Positions 9,125 through 19,691 are shown, counted from the stretch's first letter. The stretch is DNA of 64,000 bases from Herbaspirillum sp. (GCA_028292625.1 JAQGLY010000056.1:1-64000); one strand, 5' to 3'. The notes: a model not told the origin generated them from the sequence alone. Made by a program: numbers and translations.

Positions 9125-12100
9125 TTATTTCAGCGAGAAATCCACCCGTGTCGGAGCGCCCTTGTCCTGGATTCCTTCGGCAGTCAATTTCGGCGCGACC
9201 AGATAAATCCGGTCGCGCGGAATCTTATCGTTCTCCTGCAAATATTTGCCAACCGCATCCGCCCGGTGCAGCGCCAGCTCGCGCAGGTCTTCGGGGGCGA
9301 CCTTGGTGTTTTCCAGGATCAGGCGTTCCATTTCGTCCGGCGGCAGCGATTTGGCGAAGCCGATCGCGTTTTTCGGTTTGGCGAATTTCTCATCTTTGTA
9401 GGCGGCTTCCAGGTATTTGGCGCGGTCGGCGTCGTTGATGTTGACCGGCTCCTGGCTTTTGGTGTCGCTTTGCTTCAATTGCCTGATCTTGTCGTCCAGC
9501 GCGGCGCGGCGCAGGCCGTTGGTGTCGGCGGCCGGATCGACGCGGCCGATGACCTCGAGTTTTAGCGCCGGACGGTCGGTCAGCGCCTTGGATAGCGTGT
9601 CGAGTTTCTTTTCCGTGGCGCTGGTCAGCGTGGCGGCGCCGGGGGCGAATTCCACGTAGCCGAGTTCTTGCTCGCCGCCGCCGCCGAAGACCGAGTTGAG
9701 CAGCGCGAAAGGCGAGGTGACGACTTTGACGATCAGGTTGACGATGATGCGCCCGATGATGCCGCCTACCGAGAACTGCGGGTCGTTCAGCGATCCGGAG
9801 ACCGGCAGGTTCAGATTGATCTGGCCGTTGCGGTCCTTCAGCAGCGCGACGGCCAGCATGACCGGCAGTTTGGTGGCGTCGGGACTGTCGACGCGGTCGC
9901 CAAAGGTGAGCTGGTCGATGCGCACGTCGTTTTGCGCGACCAATTGTTCGTTCTCGATTTTGTACGAGACGTCCATCGACAGCTTGCCCTTGATGATGGG
10001 GTAGCCGGCGTATTTGGCCGCATACGGCGTCATGCGGGTCAGTTCGACGCCGTTGGTGCTGGCCTTGATGTCCAGGAACATCGGCTTGAACAGCGGGTTC
10101 AGCGTGCCGGAGATGGCCAGCGGCGCGTCGTTGTCGATCTTGCCTTTGAGCTCAATGGCGGCGGGCTGCGGCTTGTCCGACGCGATGCTGCCGATGCTGC
10201 CGTTCATGCCGGTCATGTTGGCGGTGTAGTTCGGCTTGACGAAGTTGTCGGTGAAGTTGATGTTGCCTTCGGACAGCACGGTCTGGCCGACGTGGATGAT
10301 GGGGGCGTTGGGATCGGGCGCGGCGGCGGTGACGGGCGCGGCCGAGACGGTTTCCTTGCCCTTGGTTTTAGGTTGTTCCGTTGCGGCTCCTGTTGCGGGT
10401 CCCATTTTTGCGCCCGCGGCGGCTGGCGGCGCGTCTTTCGACACCATGATGTTTTTCAGATTCAGTTGGCCTTCGGGCGACAGAATCGCGCGCGCATAGA
10501 AAGTGTTCAGCGCTATTTTGCCGATGCCGATCTGCGGCGTGCCTTTGCCGATGCGAGCGTCGATGCCGGTCAGGTCCAGTGCGCGCCAGCGCAGGAAGTC
10601 GGTATTGAGGGTCTTGTCCTGCAAGTCGAAGTCGGTCAGGTGTACCGCGCCGGCGTACGCAATGCCCAGGGTTTGCCCTTTCATCGGGGGCGCCACGGTC
10701 AGCTTGCCTTTGGCGCTGAACAGGCCGCGCCGCAGCACGATATTGACGTAGTCGCTGAAGTACGGCTGAAACGGCGCGATCGAAATGCGGTCGGCGTTGA
10801 CGTCCAGGCCGACGGTTTTGAATTGCGGCGCGGCGCCGCCGGCGATGGTCAGCTTGCCGTTTTTGTTGAATGTGGCTTCCAGCGCGACTTTGAGCGGTTG
10901 GTCGAGTGCGGTGGAGAGATTGTTCACCGTCGCTTTCAGGGATTCGGCGCGTACGCTCAATGCCGGGATGACGGATTGATCCTGATAAGCGATGGTGCTA
11001 TCCGAAATGGCGAATTCGCCGAGGCTGGCTTGCCACTCGGCAGGCGCCTTGGCGCTGGCTTGCGGCGTGGTTTTGACGGACGCGGAGGCGCGTGTCGCGG
11101 CAGGGCGTGTGGGCGGCGCGCTTTGCACCAAAAACTGCTGCAGATTCAATTTGCCATGGGTATCGCGTTTGACATCGGCATTCAAGCCATTGATGCGCAA
11201 TGCGTCGGCGTGAAACTGGCGTGCGCCGGTATCGGCGGCGCCGTTCGACAGCGCGATCGATTTGACGGTGACCGCGCCGTCCGCCTTGGCTTTGCCGGTC
11301 AGTTTGAGGTCGTCGAGATTGAGGTTCAGCCCGCTGAGTTTGAGCTGGCTGCCGGCCACGCCGATTTTGGCGTGCAGCGATAATTTGCCGTCCATGCCGG
11401 CGGTCAGCACCTTATTGAGGTACGGCTGATAGCGTCCCAGCCCCAGCCCATCCAGACTGACGTCGGCATCGACGACGGCTGTGGCCGGCGCGACCTGCGC
11501 ATTGACTTTCAGATTGCCGCCGCCGGCTTCGGCGGCGCTGAGTTTGATGGCGGCGGGCGCGGCGCCGGCGGCGGTGGACAGCCGTTGCGCATCGATGTCG
11601 AGATGCGTCAGTTGCGTATCAAGGCGCGGCGAGGCGTTGTAAGCGTCGTACCAGTTGACGGTGCCGTTGCGTACGGTCAGCTGGGTCAATAGCAGCGTAG
11701 GCGCGGCGGCTTTCGGCGCGGCCGGCGACGGGGCCGTCGCAACCGGCTTGGCCGCGGGCGCCGCGCCCAGCCGCAGCCAGTTCAGCACATTCTGCTGGTC
11801 GAAACCGGCCCAGACTTCAGGTGTGTCTATGGTCAATGCATCGATGACGCTGCTGCCGCCGAGCAGGTTGATCTGTTTGATTTTGGCCTGCACGCTGCGG
11901 CTGGTCAGCAGCGGCGCGTCGCGATTGTCGGCGAGGTTCAGGTTATCCAGCCTGACATCGCCGGACAACAGGATCTCCGGCACTTCCTTGGCGCGGGAAA
12001 AGCGCAGATCGAGCTGGGTGCTGAGCTTGCCGCTGCGCAGTTTGACCGGCAGCGCCACCGGCGAAAACGGCACATAGCCGGGCAGATCGAGCTGTTCGAG

Positions 12101-12814
12101 ATCGATCGCCAGCGCGGTTTCCAGATTGTCGGCGAACGGTTTGCTGCGGCCTTTCAGTTCGAACTTGGCGCCGTTGATGACGGCCGATGCATAGGGTTGC
12201 ACGTAGGTATCGATTCTGGACGGCAGGTTCGATATCACCGGCGCGCCCAGGGTGAGGGCGGTGATATCGATCTGCTTGTTGGTGACTTTGTCTTCGAAAT
12301 GGATTTCCCCGTTTTGCAACTGCAGGTTGGCCAGCAGGAACGGCGGCGTCGGATTGTCGTTTTTCGGCTTCGCCAGAATGCGGTCGATGATGTCGGAGAA
12401 ATTGTAGCGTCCGATGCCGTCGGCGCTGGTGCGGATCAAATGCACTTTCGGCGCGATGACCTGGCCTGCGTCCAGCACCAGGGCGCGGCGCACCAGCGAA
12501 GTCGACGAGGCGTTGACAATCAGAGTTTTGACGGTGACGGCGGGAGTGGTGCGATCCGGTTCGAATAGCGTGAAATCGGATATCGTCAGTTTCAGAATGA
12601 AGGGATTGAAGCTGACGTCGCCGATTTCAGCCTTGCGGCCGAGTTGCTGATCGATTTGCTCGACCGCGATTTTTTTGACGAAGTGGGGCAGCGCAAGCCA
12701 GCTGATGAACGCCAGCACCAATAAGGCCGCGGCAACGATCGCGATCCAGCGCAAGGATTTGCGCAACCAGGCGCGCTGCGCGAGTGTGTGGGAAATCCGG
12801 GTTGGGATGGGCAC
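9125..12814 (-). CDS. DUF748 (AsmA/TamB-like) envelope protein
   Basis: The 1229-residue protein begins with a basic stretch and one membrane helix (about residues 20-43, IAIVAAALLVLAFISWLALP), followed by long repetitive beta-rich segments typical of DUF748, a relative of the AsmA/TamB/YhdP proteins. Those relatives bridge the periplasm and are implicated in phospholipid transport to the outer membrane. Low-complexity Ala/Pro linkers occur near residues 355-375 and 800-840. The C-terminus has YVEFAPGAATLTSATEKKLD, which resembles the start of an OmpA-type peptidoglycan-binding domain. The start is a GTG with CAGGAG seven bases upstream. It converges on the MFS gene and appears monocistronic. 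A lipid-transport role is inference from the superfamily. Confidence 0.82.
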   Translation of the reverse strand: MPIPTRISHTLAQRAWLRKSLRWIAIVAAALLVLAFISWLALPHFVKKIAVEQIDQQLGRKAEIGDVSFNPFILKLTISDFTLFEPDRTTPAVTVKTLIVNASSTSLVRRALVLDAGQVIAPKVHLIRTSADGIGRYNFSDIIDRILAKPKNDNPTPPFLLANLQLQNGEIHFEDKVTNKQIDITALTLGAPVISNLPSRIDTYVQPYASAVINGAKFELKGRSKPFADNLETALAIDLEQLDLPGYVPFSPVALPVKLRSGKLSTQLDLRFSRAKEVPEILLSGDVRLDNLNLADNRDAPLLTSRSVQAKIKQINLLGGSSVIDALTIDTPEVWAGFDQQNVLNWLRLGAAPAAKPVATAPSPAAPKAAAPTLLLTQLTVRNGTVNWYDAYNASPRLDTQLTHLDIDAQRLSTAAGAAPAAIKLSAAEAGGGNLKVNAQVAPATAVVDADVSLDGLGLGRYQPYLNKVLTAGMDGKLSLHAKIGVAGSQLKLSGLNLNLDDLKLTGKAKADGAVTVKSIALSNGAADTGARQFHADALRINGLNADVKRDTHGKLNLQQFLVQSAPPTRPAATRASASVKTTPQASAKAPAEWQASLGEFAISDSTIAYQDQSVIPALSVRAESLKATVNNLSTALDQPLKVALEATFNKNGKLTIAGGAAPQFKTVGLDVNADRISIAPFQPYFSDYVNIVLRRGLFSAKGKLTVAPPMKGQTLGIAYAGAVHLTDFDLQDKTLNTDFLRWRALDLTGIDARIGKGTPQIGIGKIALNTFYARAILSPEGQLNLKNIMVSKDAPPAAAGAKMGPATGAATEQPKTKGKETVSAAPVTAAAPDPNAPIIHVGQTVLSEGNINFTDNFVKPNYTANMTGMNGSIGSIASDKPQPAAIELKGKIDNDAPLAISGTLNPLFKPMFLDIKASTNGVELTRMTPYAAKYAGYPIIKGKLSMDVSYKIENEQLVAQNDVRIDQLTFGDRVDSPDATKLPVMLAVALLKDRNGQINLNLPVSGSLNDPQFSVGGIIGRIIVNLIVKVVTSPFALLNSVFGGGGEQELGYVEFAPGAATLTSATEKKLDTLSKALTDRPALKLEVIGRVDPAADTNGLRRAALDDKIRQLKQSDTKSQEPVNINDADRAKYLEAAYKDEKFAKPKNAIGFAKSLPPDEMERLILENTKVAPEDLRELALHRADAVGKYLQENDKIPRDRIYLVAPKLTAEGIQDKGAPTRVDFSLK

Positions 12815-12996
12815 GGGGTCGCTCCTGGCATCAATGCAATTTCCGGCTTAGCCGATCATGCATTAAGTAGTTGTTGTCTACGCTTGAAATCAATGGGGCA
12901 AGTCTAGCGGTTTATTGTCGAATCGAACATAGTTGCCGACGACGGACCGGGTAATGACTGCCGGCCGGGCGTCTGCCGGCCGACCGGCTTCCCGTA

Positions 12997-13683
12997 TCAA
13001 AGGGCGGGCAAATTCAGCAACCGCAGCAGATCCAGCGGTACATCGATGACGTGGTCGGCTTGCCAGGCGGTCGGCGCGACATGCCCGCAATAACCCCATG
13101 CCGCGGCGATGGTAGGCATGCCGGCCGCTTTGCCGGCCGTGATATCGCGCAGATCGTCGCCTACGTACCAGCAGTCATGCGGCGCCAACTCCAGCCGGCG
13201 CGCGGCTTCCAGTAACGGCGCCGGATGCGGCTTGGGATGGCCCGTAGTGTCGCCGGATATCACGCAGGCAGCATGGCCCAGGCCGATTTTCGGAACCAGT
13301 ACGTCGGTCAGATACGCGGCCTTGTTGGTGACGATGCCCCAGCCGATCCCGTTGCTTTCCAGTGCCGCCAGCAGCGCCGGGATGCCGTCGAACAGCGTGC
13401 TGCCATCGGCGATATCGGCCAGATAATTGGCGAGGAATTGCACGCGCAGCGGTTCATACCCGTCTTCTCCCGGGGCGAGGCCGAACGCGACGCCGATCAG
13501 CCCGCGCGCACCGGCGGAGGCCACCGGACGCAGTTGTTCGTAAGCCGCGGGCGGCAGGCTGCGCTCCAGCAGGAGCTTATTGACCGCTTGCGCCAGATCG
13601 GGGGCGGTATCGGCCAGGGTGCCGTCCAGATCGAACAGGACGGCGCGCGGCGGGATCAGCCGCGTCTGCATGGTTGAAGTCAT
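12997..13683 (-). CDS. gph: Phosphoglycolate phosphatase (HAD family)
   Basis: The 228-residue HAD-superfamily hydrolase shows motif [11 protein letters not shown], motif II IVTNK, motif III lysine in GHPKPHP, and motif [11 protein letters not shown]. This pattern matches Gph, which dephosphorylates 2-phosphoglycolate to glycolate. I start it at 13683, where the ATG overlaps the ubiG stop as ATGA, implying translational coupling; an upstream in-frame start would intrude into ubiG and a downstream ATG at 13671 is also possible. The ubiG-gph order is common in betaproteobacteria. A GC-rich hairpin (arms 12963-12968 and 12976-12981) follows the gene but has no T-run, so I do not call it a terminator. 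Confidence 0.92.
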   Translation of the reverse strand: MTSTMQTRLIPPRAVLFDLDGTLADTAPDLAQAVNKLLLERSLPPAAYEQLRPVASAGARGLIGVAFGLAPGEDGYEPLRVQFLANYLADIADGSTLFDGIPALLAALESNGIGWGIVTNKAAYLTDVLVPKIGLGHAACVISGDTTGHPKPHPAPLLEAARRLELAPHDCWYVGDDLRDITAGKAAGMPTIAAAWGYCGHVAPTAWQADHVIDVPLDLLRLLNLPAL

Positions 13684-14378
13684 TGGGCAGGCTTGCGGCA
13701 CGCAACCATGTAGTTGACGCTGGTGTCTCGATTCAGGGAATAGATTTTGGTCAGCGGGTTATAGCTCAGGCCTTTCAGCCCTTCCAGCTCCAAGCCGGTT
13801 TCGCGGATGAAACGGGAAAGCTCCGCCGGCGTGATGAATTTGGCGTAATCGTGGGTGCCGCGCGGCAGCAGCCGGAGCAGATATTCGGCGCCCAGAATGG
13901 CGAACAGATAAGCTTTCGGATTACGGTTCAGCGTCGAGAAGAAAACATGTCCGCCGGGTTTGACCAGTGCGCCGCAGGCGCGCACGATCGAGGCTGGGTC
14001 CGGAACGTGTTCCAGCATTTCCTTGCAGGTGACGACGTCGTAGGCGCCGGCTTCGCGCGCGGCCATGTCTTCGGCGGCGATTTTTTCATAGCGCACCTGG
14101 ATGCCGGATTCGAGGCTATGCAGATCGGCCACTTTCAGCGCCTTGTCGGAAAGATCGATGCCGGTGACGTCGGCGCCTTTGCGCGCCATCGATTCGCTCA
14201 GGATGCCGCCGCCGCAGCCGACGTCGATCGCGCGTTTGCCGGCCAGCGGCGCGCGCGCGTTGATCCATTCCAGGCGCAGAGGATTGATCTCATGCAAGGG
14301 GCGGAATTCGGAGCCTGTATCCCACCAGCGGTGCGCGAGCTCGCTAAATTTTTGAAGTTCTAAAGGGTCTGCATTCAT
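13680..14378 (-). CDS. ubiG: Ubiquinone biosynthesis O-methyltransferase UbiG
   Basis: The 232-residue class I SAM methyltransferase has [14 protein letters not shown] (motif I, near residue 52), [11 protein letters not shown] (motif post-I) and EMLEHVPDP, with the UbiG-specific [12 protein letters not shown] further on. UbiG performs both O-methylations in ubiquinone synthesis at the inner membrane face. Length and N-terminus ([10 protein letters not shown]) fit the family. It is followed by gph with a 4-bp overlap. It lies downstream of ompA but is separated from it by a strong terminator. Confidence 0.95.
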   Translation of the reverse strand: MNADPLELQKFSELAHRWWDTGSEFRPLHEINPLRLEWINARAPLAGKRAIDVGCGGGILSESMARKGADVTGIDLSDKALKVADLHSLESGIQVRYEKIAAEDMAAREAGAYDVVTCKEMLEHVPDPASIVRACGALVKPGGHVFFSTLNRNPKAYLFAILGAEYLLRLLPRGTHDYAKFITPAELSRFIRETGLELEGLKGLSYNPLTKIYSLNRDTSVNYMVACRKPAQ

Positions 14379-14477
14379 AGACAGAATAATAACTGAAAGT
14401 AGAGCAAGCGGACCGGGTTCGGCATGCGGCCATGCAAAGATCGGACCCTGAAACGAAGAAAAAAATCAAAAAAAAGA

Positions 14478-14505
14478 CGAAAAAAAACCCCGCCGAAGCG
14501 GGGTT
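14478..14505 (-). terminator. Intrinsic terminator of ompA
   Basis: Arms AACCCCGC (14486-14493) and GCGGGGTT (14498-14505) enclose a four-base loop. Read on the minus strand, the hairpin runs into a tract of T residues, 25 bp after the ompA stop codon. Confidence 0.92.
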
Positions 14506-14529
14506 TCATTCGAACCGAATCTCGGTCGA

Positions 14530-15150
14530 TTACTTGCGTGTGCCGACAACTTCGATTTCAACGCGGCGGTTCTTCGCACGGCCGGCTGCTGTCTTGTTGG
14601 TGGCGACAGGTTGTTTTTCGCCCTTGCCTTCAGTGTAGACGCGGTTGGCTTCAACACCCTTCGAAACCAGATATGCCTTCACAGCTTCTGCGCGGCGAAC
14701 CGACAGCTTCTGGTTGTAGGCATCTTTACCGATCGAATCGGTATGACCGACGGCGATGATGACTTCAAGGTTCAGGTCCGACAGATGGGAAACCAGTTCA
14801 TTCAGTTTCGACTTGCCTTCAGGCTTCAGAACTGCCTTGTCGAAGTCAAAGAATGCATCGGCGGCGAAAGTGACTTTTTCGGATGTCGGAGCTGCCACAG
14901 GAGCAGGTGGTGGAGCTTCGGCAGGAGCGGCAGCGACCACAGGAGCAGCAGGTTTAGTTTCGCAATCACCGTCGGCAGGTGTCCAGTACCCGTCGCGCCA
15001 GCACAGGCCTGTACCGCTGCGAACGACATTGCCGCGGCTATCTTGCGAATAGGCGCTGTATGGCTTCTTGGCTTGGATGTCTGTTTGAGCTTGGGCTGAG
15101 AATGCGACGACTGCGGACGCAGCGAAGACGAGCTTTACTAATTTGTTCAT
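14530..15150 (-). CDS. OmpA-family outer membrane protein with peptidoglycan-binding domain
   Basis: The 206-residue protein starts with a signal peptide (MNKLVKLVFAASAVVAFSAQAQ, probable cleavage after AQA). A short region containing GTGLCWRDGYWTPADGDCE follows, then an Ala/Pro-rich linker (about residues 67-90) and a C-terminal OmpA domain. The domain has FFDFDKAVLKPEG, VGHTDSIGKDAYNQKLSVRRA and the closing NRRVEIEV, the residues that bind diaminopimelate in peptidoglycan. There is no eight-stranded barrel domain, as is usual for Burkholderiales OmpA-like proteins. The ribosome binding site is GAGGAG. A strong terminator follows, so it is probably transcribed alone and highly. Confidence 0.92.
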   Translation of the reverse strand: MNKLVKLVFAASAVVAFSAQAQTDIQAKKPYSAYSQDSRGNVVRSGTGLCWRDGYWTPADGDCETKPAAPVVAAAPAEAPPPAPVAAPTSEKVTFAADAFFDFDKAVLKPEGKSKLNELVSHLSDLNLEVIIAVGHTDSIGKDAYNQKLSVRRAEAVKAYLVSKGVEANRVYTEGKGEKQPVATNKTAAGRAKNRRVEIEVVGTRK

Positions 15151-15649
15151 GTTTCTCCTCTCGGGTGAGATATCCGCAGATAAACTGCGCTACAAAATAT
15201 ACGACATCAAAAAAAACGGATGGTACCACGCCATTCAGACCGTTACATGTAAAACATAGGCATGATTCACATGTAATGAACTAGGCACTATTCTGCCACA
15301 GGCAAGAGATTCGGCGAAGTTTGCCAAATAGGCACACTCGCGTTTTTGGCCCTTCGTTGTTTTATTGCAACGCGTTTTCATCCCCTCCGAACGCGTCCTA
15401 CGGAATTTATTGGAAAACGCGAGTTTCGGGGAACTAATCCGTCATTTCACGACATGTGGAAACACGATCGGCGGCGATGTTCCGACGCGGACGAGCCGGA
15501 TCGCTGAATGGAAAGGCGCTCATGCTAAAATCACCGGCTTACGCATCCCTTTGCCACGCCAAATAGAAGCGAGCGTTCCTGATTCACAGGATCGCAGGAT
15601 CGGCAGGGGGACTATGCGTCAACCACAATGAAGACCCTCAGCCTTGCCA
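15151..15649. other. Divergent regulatory gap between ompA and gyrA, no gene
   Basis: I see no convincing gene in this 499-bp gap. On the ompA side a TATATT box (minus strand, 15196-15201) is a weak -10 candidate, and ACATGTAA occurs twice (15245-15252 and 15269-15276, 24 bp apart), the first inside the perfect palindrome TTACATGTAA. On the gyrA side an extended -10 (TGCTAAAAT, box at 15526-15531) lies 16 bp after CTGAAT (15504-15509). An open frame at 15365-15631 has no ribosome binding site or family resemblance. Confidence 0.6.
15504..15531 (+). promoter_or_regulatory. Candidate extended -10 promoter for gyrA
   Basis: CTGAAT (15504-15509), a 16-bp spacer and TAAAAT (15526-15531) preceded by TG one base earlier form a plausible sigma-70 promoter about 120 bp before the gyrA start. 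The -35 box is poor and the extended -10 carries most of the support. Confidence 0.4.
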
Positions 15650-18343
15650 ATGGATCAATTCGCTAAAGAAACAATCCCTATTTCCCTCGAAGAAGAGATG
15701 CGCAAGAGCTACCTCGATTACGCGATGAGCGTGATCGTGGGCCGCGCGCTGCCGGATGTGCGGGATGGATTGAAGCCGGTGCACCGCCGCGTGCTGTTTG
15801 CGATGCACGAAATGAACAACGTCTGGAACCGTCCCTGTGTGAAGTGCGCGCGCGTGGTCGGCGAAACCATGGGCAAGTACCACCCGCACGGCGACGCTTC
15901 GATTTACGACACGCTGGTGCGCATGGCGCAACCGTTTTCGCTGCGCTACATGCTGGTCGACGGGCAGGGCAATTTCGGCTCGATCGACGGCGACGGCGCG
16001 GCGGCGATGCGGTATACCGAGTGCAGGCTGGACAAGATCGCCGGCGAATTGCTGGCCGATCTGGATAAGGAAACCGTCGATTTCGTCCCGAACTACGACG
16101 GCAAGGAAAAGGAACCGTCGGTATTGCCGACCCGCATTCCGAATCTGCTGATCAACGGTTCGTCCGGCATCGCCGTCGGCATGGCGACCAATATTCCGCC
16201 GCACAACCTGACCGAAGTGATCGACGGCGCATTGCATGTGCTGCGCAATCCCCAATGCTCGATCGATGAACTGATCGAAATCATCCCCGCTCCCGATTTC
16301 CCGACCGCCGGCATCATTTACGGCGTCTCCGGCGTGCGCGACGGTTATCGCACCGGCCGCGGCCGCGTGGTGATGCGCGCCAAGACCCATTTCGAAGAAT
16401 TCGGCAAGGAAAGCCGCACCGCGATCATCGTCGATGAATTGCCGTATCAGGTAAACAAAAAGGTATTGCTGGAGCGTATCGCCGAACTGGTGCGCGACAA
16501 AAAGCTGGATGGCATTTCCGATCTGCGCGACGAATCCGACAAATCCGGCATGCGCGTGGTGATCGAACTCAAGCGCGGCGAAGTGGCCGAAGTCGTGCTG
16601 AACAATCTGTACAAGCAGACGCAGTTGCAGGACACCTTCGGCATGAACATGGTGGCGCTGGTCGACGGCCAGCCGAAGCTGCTCAATCTGAAGGACATGC
16701 TGAGCTGCTTCCTGTCGCATCGCCGCGAAGTGGTCACGCGCCGCACCGTATTCGAATTGCGCAAGGCGCGCGAACGCGGCCACGTGCTGGAAGGCCTGGC
16801 CGTCGCGCTGGCCAATATCGACGATTTCATCGCCATCATCCGCGCGGCGCCGACGCCGCCGGTGGCCAAGGACGAATTGATGACGCGCGCGTGGGATTCG
16901 GCGACGGTGCGCGCGATGCTGGCGCGTACCGGCGAAGACGGTGCCGTGCTCGACATGGCCGCATTCCGGCCCGACAATCTGCCGGTGCATTACGGCCTGC
17001 AGCAGGACGGTCTGTACAAACTGTCCGATACCCAAGCGCAGGAAATCCTGCAGATGCGCCTGCAACGCCTGACCGGCATGGAACAGGACAAGATCGTCAA
17101 CGAGTACAAGGACGTGATGAGCGAAATCGCCGATTTGCTGGATATCCTGGCAAAACCGGAACGCGTCACGGCCATCATCGTCGACGAAATGACCGCGGCG
17201 AAGAACGAGTACGGCATCGGCAAGAAGGACGAGCGCCGTTCGCAAATCGAATTGAACGCCACCGATCTGGGCACCGAAGATCTGATCACGCCGCAGGACA
17301 TGGTGGTCACCCTGTCGCATACCGGTTACATGAAGTCGCAGCCGATTTCCGAATACCGCGCGCAAAAACGCGGCGGCCGCGGCAAGCAGGCGATGGCGAC
17401 CAAGGACGAAGACTGGATCGACCAGCTGTTCGTCGCCAACACCCACGATTACATCCTCTGTTTCTCCAACCGCGGCCGTCTGTACTGGCTGAAGGTATGG
17501 GAAGTGCCGCAAGGTTCGCGCAATTCGCGCGGCAAGCCTATCGTCAACATGTTCCCGTTGCAGGACGGCGAAAAGGTCACGGTGATCCTGCCGCTGTCGG
17601 GCGACAACCGCGTTTTCCCTGAAGACCGCTATATCTTCATGGCGACCAGCCTGGGCACCGTGAAAAAGACCCCGTTGTCGGATTTCAGCAATCCGCGCAA
17701 GGCCGGCATTATCGCGGTCGATCTGGACGAAGGCGATTTCCTGATCGGCGCCGCGCTGACCGACGGCAGCCACGACGTGATGCTGTTCTCCGACTCGGGC
17801 AAGGCCGTGCGCTTCGACGAAAACGACGTGCGTCCGATGGGCCGCACCGCGCGCGGTGTGCGCGGCATGAATCTGGACGACGGGCAGCAGGTGATTGCGT
17901 TGCTGGTCGCGGAAAACGAGCAGCAGTCGGTGCTGACGGCGACCGAGAACGGTTTCGGCAAGCGCACGCCGATCGGCGAATACACGCGCCATGGCCGCGG
18001 CACCAAGGGCATGATTGCGATTCAGACCAGCGAACGCAATGGCAAAGTGGTGGCGGCCACGCTGGTCGATGCGCATCATGAGATCATGCTGATCACGACC
18101 GGCGGCGTGCTGATCCGCACCCGCGTTTCCGAGATCCGCGAAATGGGCCGCGCCACACAGGGCGTGACCTTGATCGCGGTGGAGGGCGGAACCAAGCTCA
18201 GCGGTCTGCAGCGGGTGATGGAAAGCGACGTCGAGGAAGAAAAGATCGATGCCGAAGCCGGCGACGCGGTCGAAGGCGATGCGCCGCCTGCCGATAAAGC
18301 GGACAATGCGGCGGACGAGGCGGGCGACGACGTCGCCGAATAA
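15650..18343 (+). CDS. gyrA: DNA gyrase subunit A
   Basis: The 897-residue protein is GyrA, the DNA-breaking and rejoining subunit of gyrase. The catalytic tyrosine is Tyr122 in AAAMRYTE, and the GyrA box appears as [10 protein letters not shown] near residue 568, followed by the beta-pinwheel C-terminal domain and an acidic tail. I start at the ATG at 15650 (MDQFAKE); an in-frame TTG two codons earlier is unlikely. In the quinolone-resistance-determining region it reads GDASIYD, so residue 83 is Ala where E. coli has Ser, while Asp87 is kept. It heads the gyrA-serC-pheA-hisC-tyrA-aroA-cmk-rpsA supraoperon. A 9-bp-arm hairpin follows the stop. Confidence 0.97.
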   Translation: MDQFAKETIPISLEEEMRKSYLDYAMSVIVGRALPDVRDGLKPVHRRVLFAMHEMNNVWNRPCVKCARVVGETMGKYHPHGDASIYDTLVRMAQPFSLRYMLVDGQGNFGSIDGDGAAAMRYTECRLDKIAGELLADLDKETVDFVPNYDGKEKEPSVLPTRIPNLLINGSSGIAVGMATNIPPHNLTEVIDGALHVLRNPQCSIDELIEIIPAPDFPTAGIIYGVSGVRDGYRTGRGRVVMRAKTHFEEFGKESRTAIIVDELPYQVNKKVLLERIAELVRDKKLDGISDLRDESDKSGMRVVIELKRGEVAEVVLNNLYKQTQLQDTFGMNMVALVDGQPKLLNLKDMLSCFLSHRREVVTRRTVFELRKARERGHVLEGLAVALANIDDFIAIIRAAPTPPVAKDELMTRAWDSATVRAMLARTGEDGAVLDMAAFRPDNLPVHYGLQQDGLYKLSDTQAQEILQMRLQRLTGMEQDKIVNEYKDVMSEIADLLDILAKPERVTAIIVDEMTAAKNEYGIGKKDERRSQIELNATDLGTEDLITPQDMVVTLSHTGYMKSQPISEYRAQKRGGRGKQAMATKDEDWIDQLFVANTHDYILCFSNRGRLYWLKVWEVPQGSRNSRGKPIVNMFPLQDGEKVTVILPLSGDNRVFPEDRYIFMATSLGTVKKTPLSDFSNPRKAGIIAVDLDEGDFLIGAALTDGSHDVMLFSDSGKAVRFDENDVRPMGRTARGVRGMNLDDGQQVIALLVAENEQQSVLTATENGFGKRTPIGEYTRHGRGTKGMIAIQTSERNGKVVAATLVDAHHEIMLITTGGVLIRTRVSEIREMGRATQGVTLIAVEGGTKLSGLQRVMESDVEEEKIDAEAGDAVEGDAPPADKADNAADEAGDDVAE

Positions 18344-18353
18344 ATGAGGCAAG

Positions 18354-18375
18354 GGTCCGCCGTTGACGGCGGACC
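18354..18375 (+). terminator. Hairpin after gyrA without T-run, possible attenuating terminator
   Basis: Arms GGTCCGCCG and CGGCGGACC with a TTGA loop start 11 bp after the gyrA stop. No T-tract follows, so it may stabilise the gyrA mRNA end or partially terminate rather than fully separate gyrA from serC. Confidence 0.45.
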
Positions 18376-18489
18376 GGAAAGCAAGCGTAGCAACAGCAGT
18401 AAGAAAAGTAACGCCGATGAGGCGGCCGTTCGGGTTGCCGCATTGGCGTTTTTACCTGATTGTCTTCGATAATTTTTTGCGTACCCGTG

Positions 18490-19596
18490 ATGATTTACAA
18501 TTTTTCCGCCGGCCCGGCCGTTCTGCCGAAACAAGTATTGCAACAAGCTGCCGACGAAATGCTCGACTGGCATGGCAGCGGCATGTCGGTGATGGAAATG
18601 AGCCATCGCGGCAAGGAATTTTCATCGATCATCAATGCCGCCAGAGACGATCTGCGCGACTTGCTGAACGTGCCCGGCAACTACCGGATACTATTCATGC
18701 AGGGGGGCGCGCTGGCTGAAAACGCATTGATCCCGATAAATCTGGCCGGCCGGCTGACGGGCGGCGATTTGAGCCGCGCGACGGCCGATTACGTCAATAC
18801 CGGTTCCTGGTCCACGAAGTCGATCAAGGAAGCGCGGCGCTATTGCAAGGTCAATGAAGCAGCCAGTTCCGCGGCGCAGCATTTCGCGTCGATTCCGGAG
18901 CGCGCTACCTGGCGCCTGTCGCCCGATGCGGCTTACGTCCATCTGTGCACCAATGAAACCATCGACGGCGTCGAATATCATTTCGTACCTGATGTGGCGG
19001 CCGAAACCGGCGGCGCGCCCCTGGTGGCCGATATGTCATCGCATATCCTGTCGCGCCAGATCGACGTCAGCCAATACGGCGTGATCTACGCCGGGGCGCA
19101 AAAGAATATCGGACCGGCCGGACTGACCATCGTGATCGTGCGCGAAGGCCTGCTCGGCCATGCCGCCGCGATCTGCCCGACCGCCTTCAACTGGAAGATC
19201 GTGGCCGACAACGAATCGATGTACAACACCCCGCCGACTTACGGCATTTATATCGCCGGCCTGGTATTCCAATGGCTCAAGCGGCAGGGTGGCGTGGCGG
19301 CGATGGAGCAACGCAACATCGAAAAAGCCGAACTGCTGTACGGCTATCTGGACAGCACCGATTTCTATGCCACGCGCATCGCCAAGGATGCGCGTTCGCG
19401 CATGAACGTTCCGTTTTTCCTGCGCGACGAATCGCTTAATGAAGCATTTCTCGCCGGCGCGGCCAAAGCCGGCCTGCTGCAATTGAAGGGCCACAAGTCC
19501 GTCGGCGGCATGCGCGCATCGATCTACAACGCGATGCCGCTGGAGGGCGTGCAGGCGCTGGTCGCCTATCTGCAGGCATTCGAAAAAAGTCATTAA
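18490..19596 (+). CDS. serC: Phosphoserine aminotransferase
   Basis: The 368-residue class V PLP aminotransferase converts 3-phosphohydroxypyruvate to phosphoserine in serine synthesis and also serves pyridoxine synthesis. It begins [14 protein letters not shown], the SerC hallmark, and has the PLP lysine in [12 protein letters not shown] and the conserved [10 protein letters not shown] near the end. I start at the ATG at 18490; the longer frame begins with TTG and adds ten unrelated residues. No strong ribosome binding site precedes it. Its place after gyrA and before pheA is the classic mixed-function supraoperon arrangement. Confidence 0.95.
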   Translation: MIYNFSAGPAVLPKQVLQQAADEMLDWHGSGMSVMEMSHRGKEFSSIINAARDDLRDLLNVPGNYRILFMQGGALAENALIPINLAGRLTGGDLSRATADYVNTGSWSTKSIKEARRYCKVNEAASSAAQHFASIPERATWRLSPDAAYVHLCTNETIDGVEYHFVPDVAAETGGAPLVADMSSHILSRQIDVSQYGVIYAGAQKNIGPAGLTIVIVREGLLGHAAAICPTAFNWKIVADNESMYNTPPTYGIYIAGLVFQWLKRQGGVAAMEQRNIEKAELLYGYLDSTDFYATRIAKDARSRMNVPFFLRDESLNEAFLAGAAKAGLLQLKGHKSVGGMRASIYNAMPLEGVQALVAYLQAFEKSH

Positions 19597-19691
19597 ATTC
19601 GCAACGCCGGGCCGCGGCTGTCGATCCCAGCGGCAGGCGAGCGCCGAGTATGCCGTCCGGCGGCGCTATTCTTCAGAAAGGTCGCGTCATC

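Noticed and set aside
9668..11383. 571-codon plus-strand frame opposite the DUF748 gene
   Set aside because: It has extreme Arg, Gly and Val bias, no ribosome binding site and no family match, while the opposite strand encodes a coherent envelope protein with a start signal.
15365..15631. 88-codon frame upstream of gyrA
   Set aside because: There is no ribosome binding site, the composition is atypical, and it spans the likely gyrA promoter.
15638..18352. Long open frame (about 900 codons) on the minus strand opposite gyrA
   Set aside because: It mirrors gyrA exactly, is rich in His, Arg and Gln as expected from reading GC-rich codons backwards, and matches no family.
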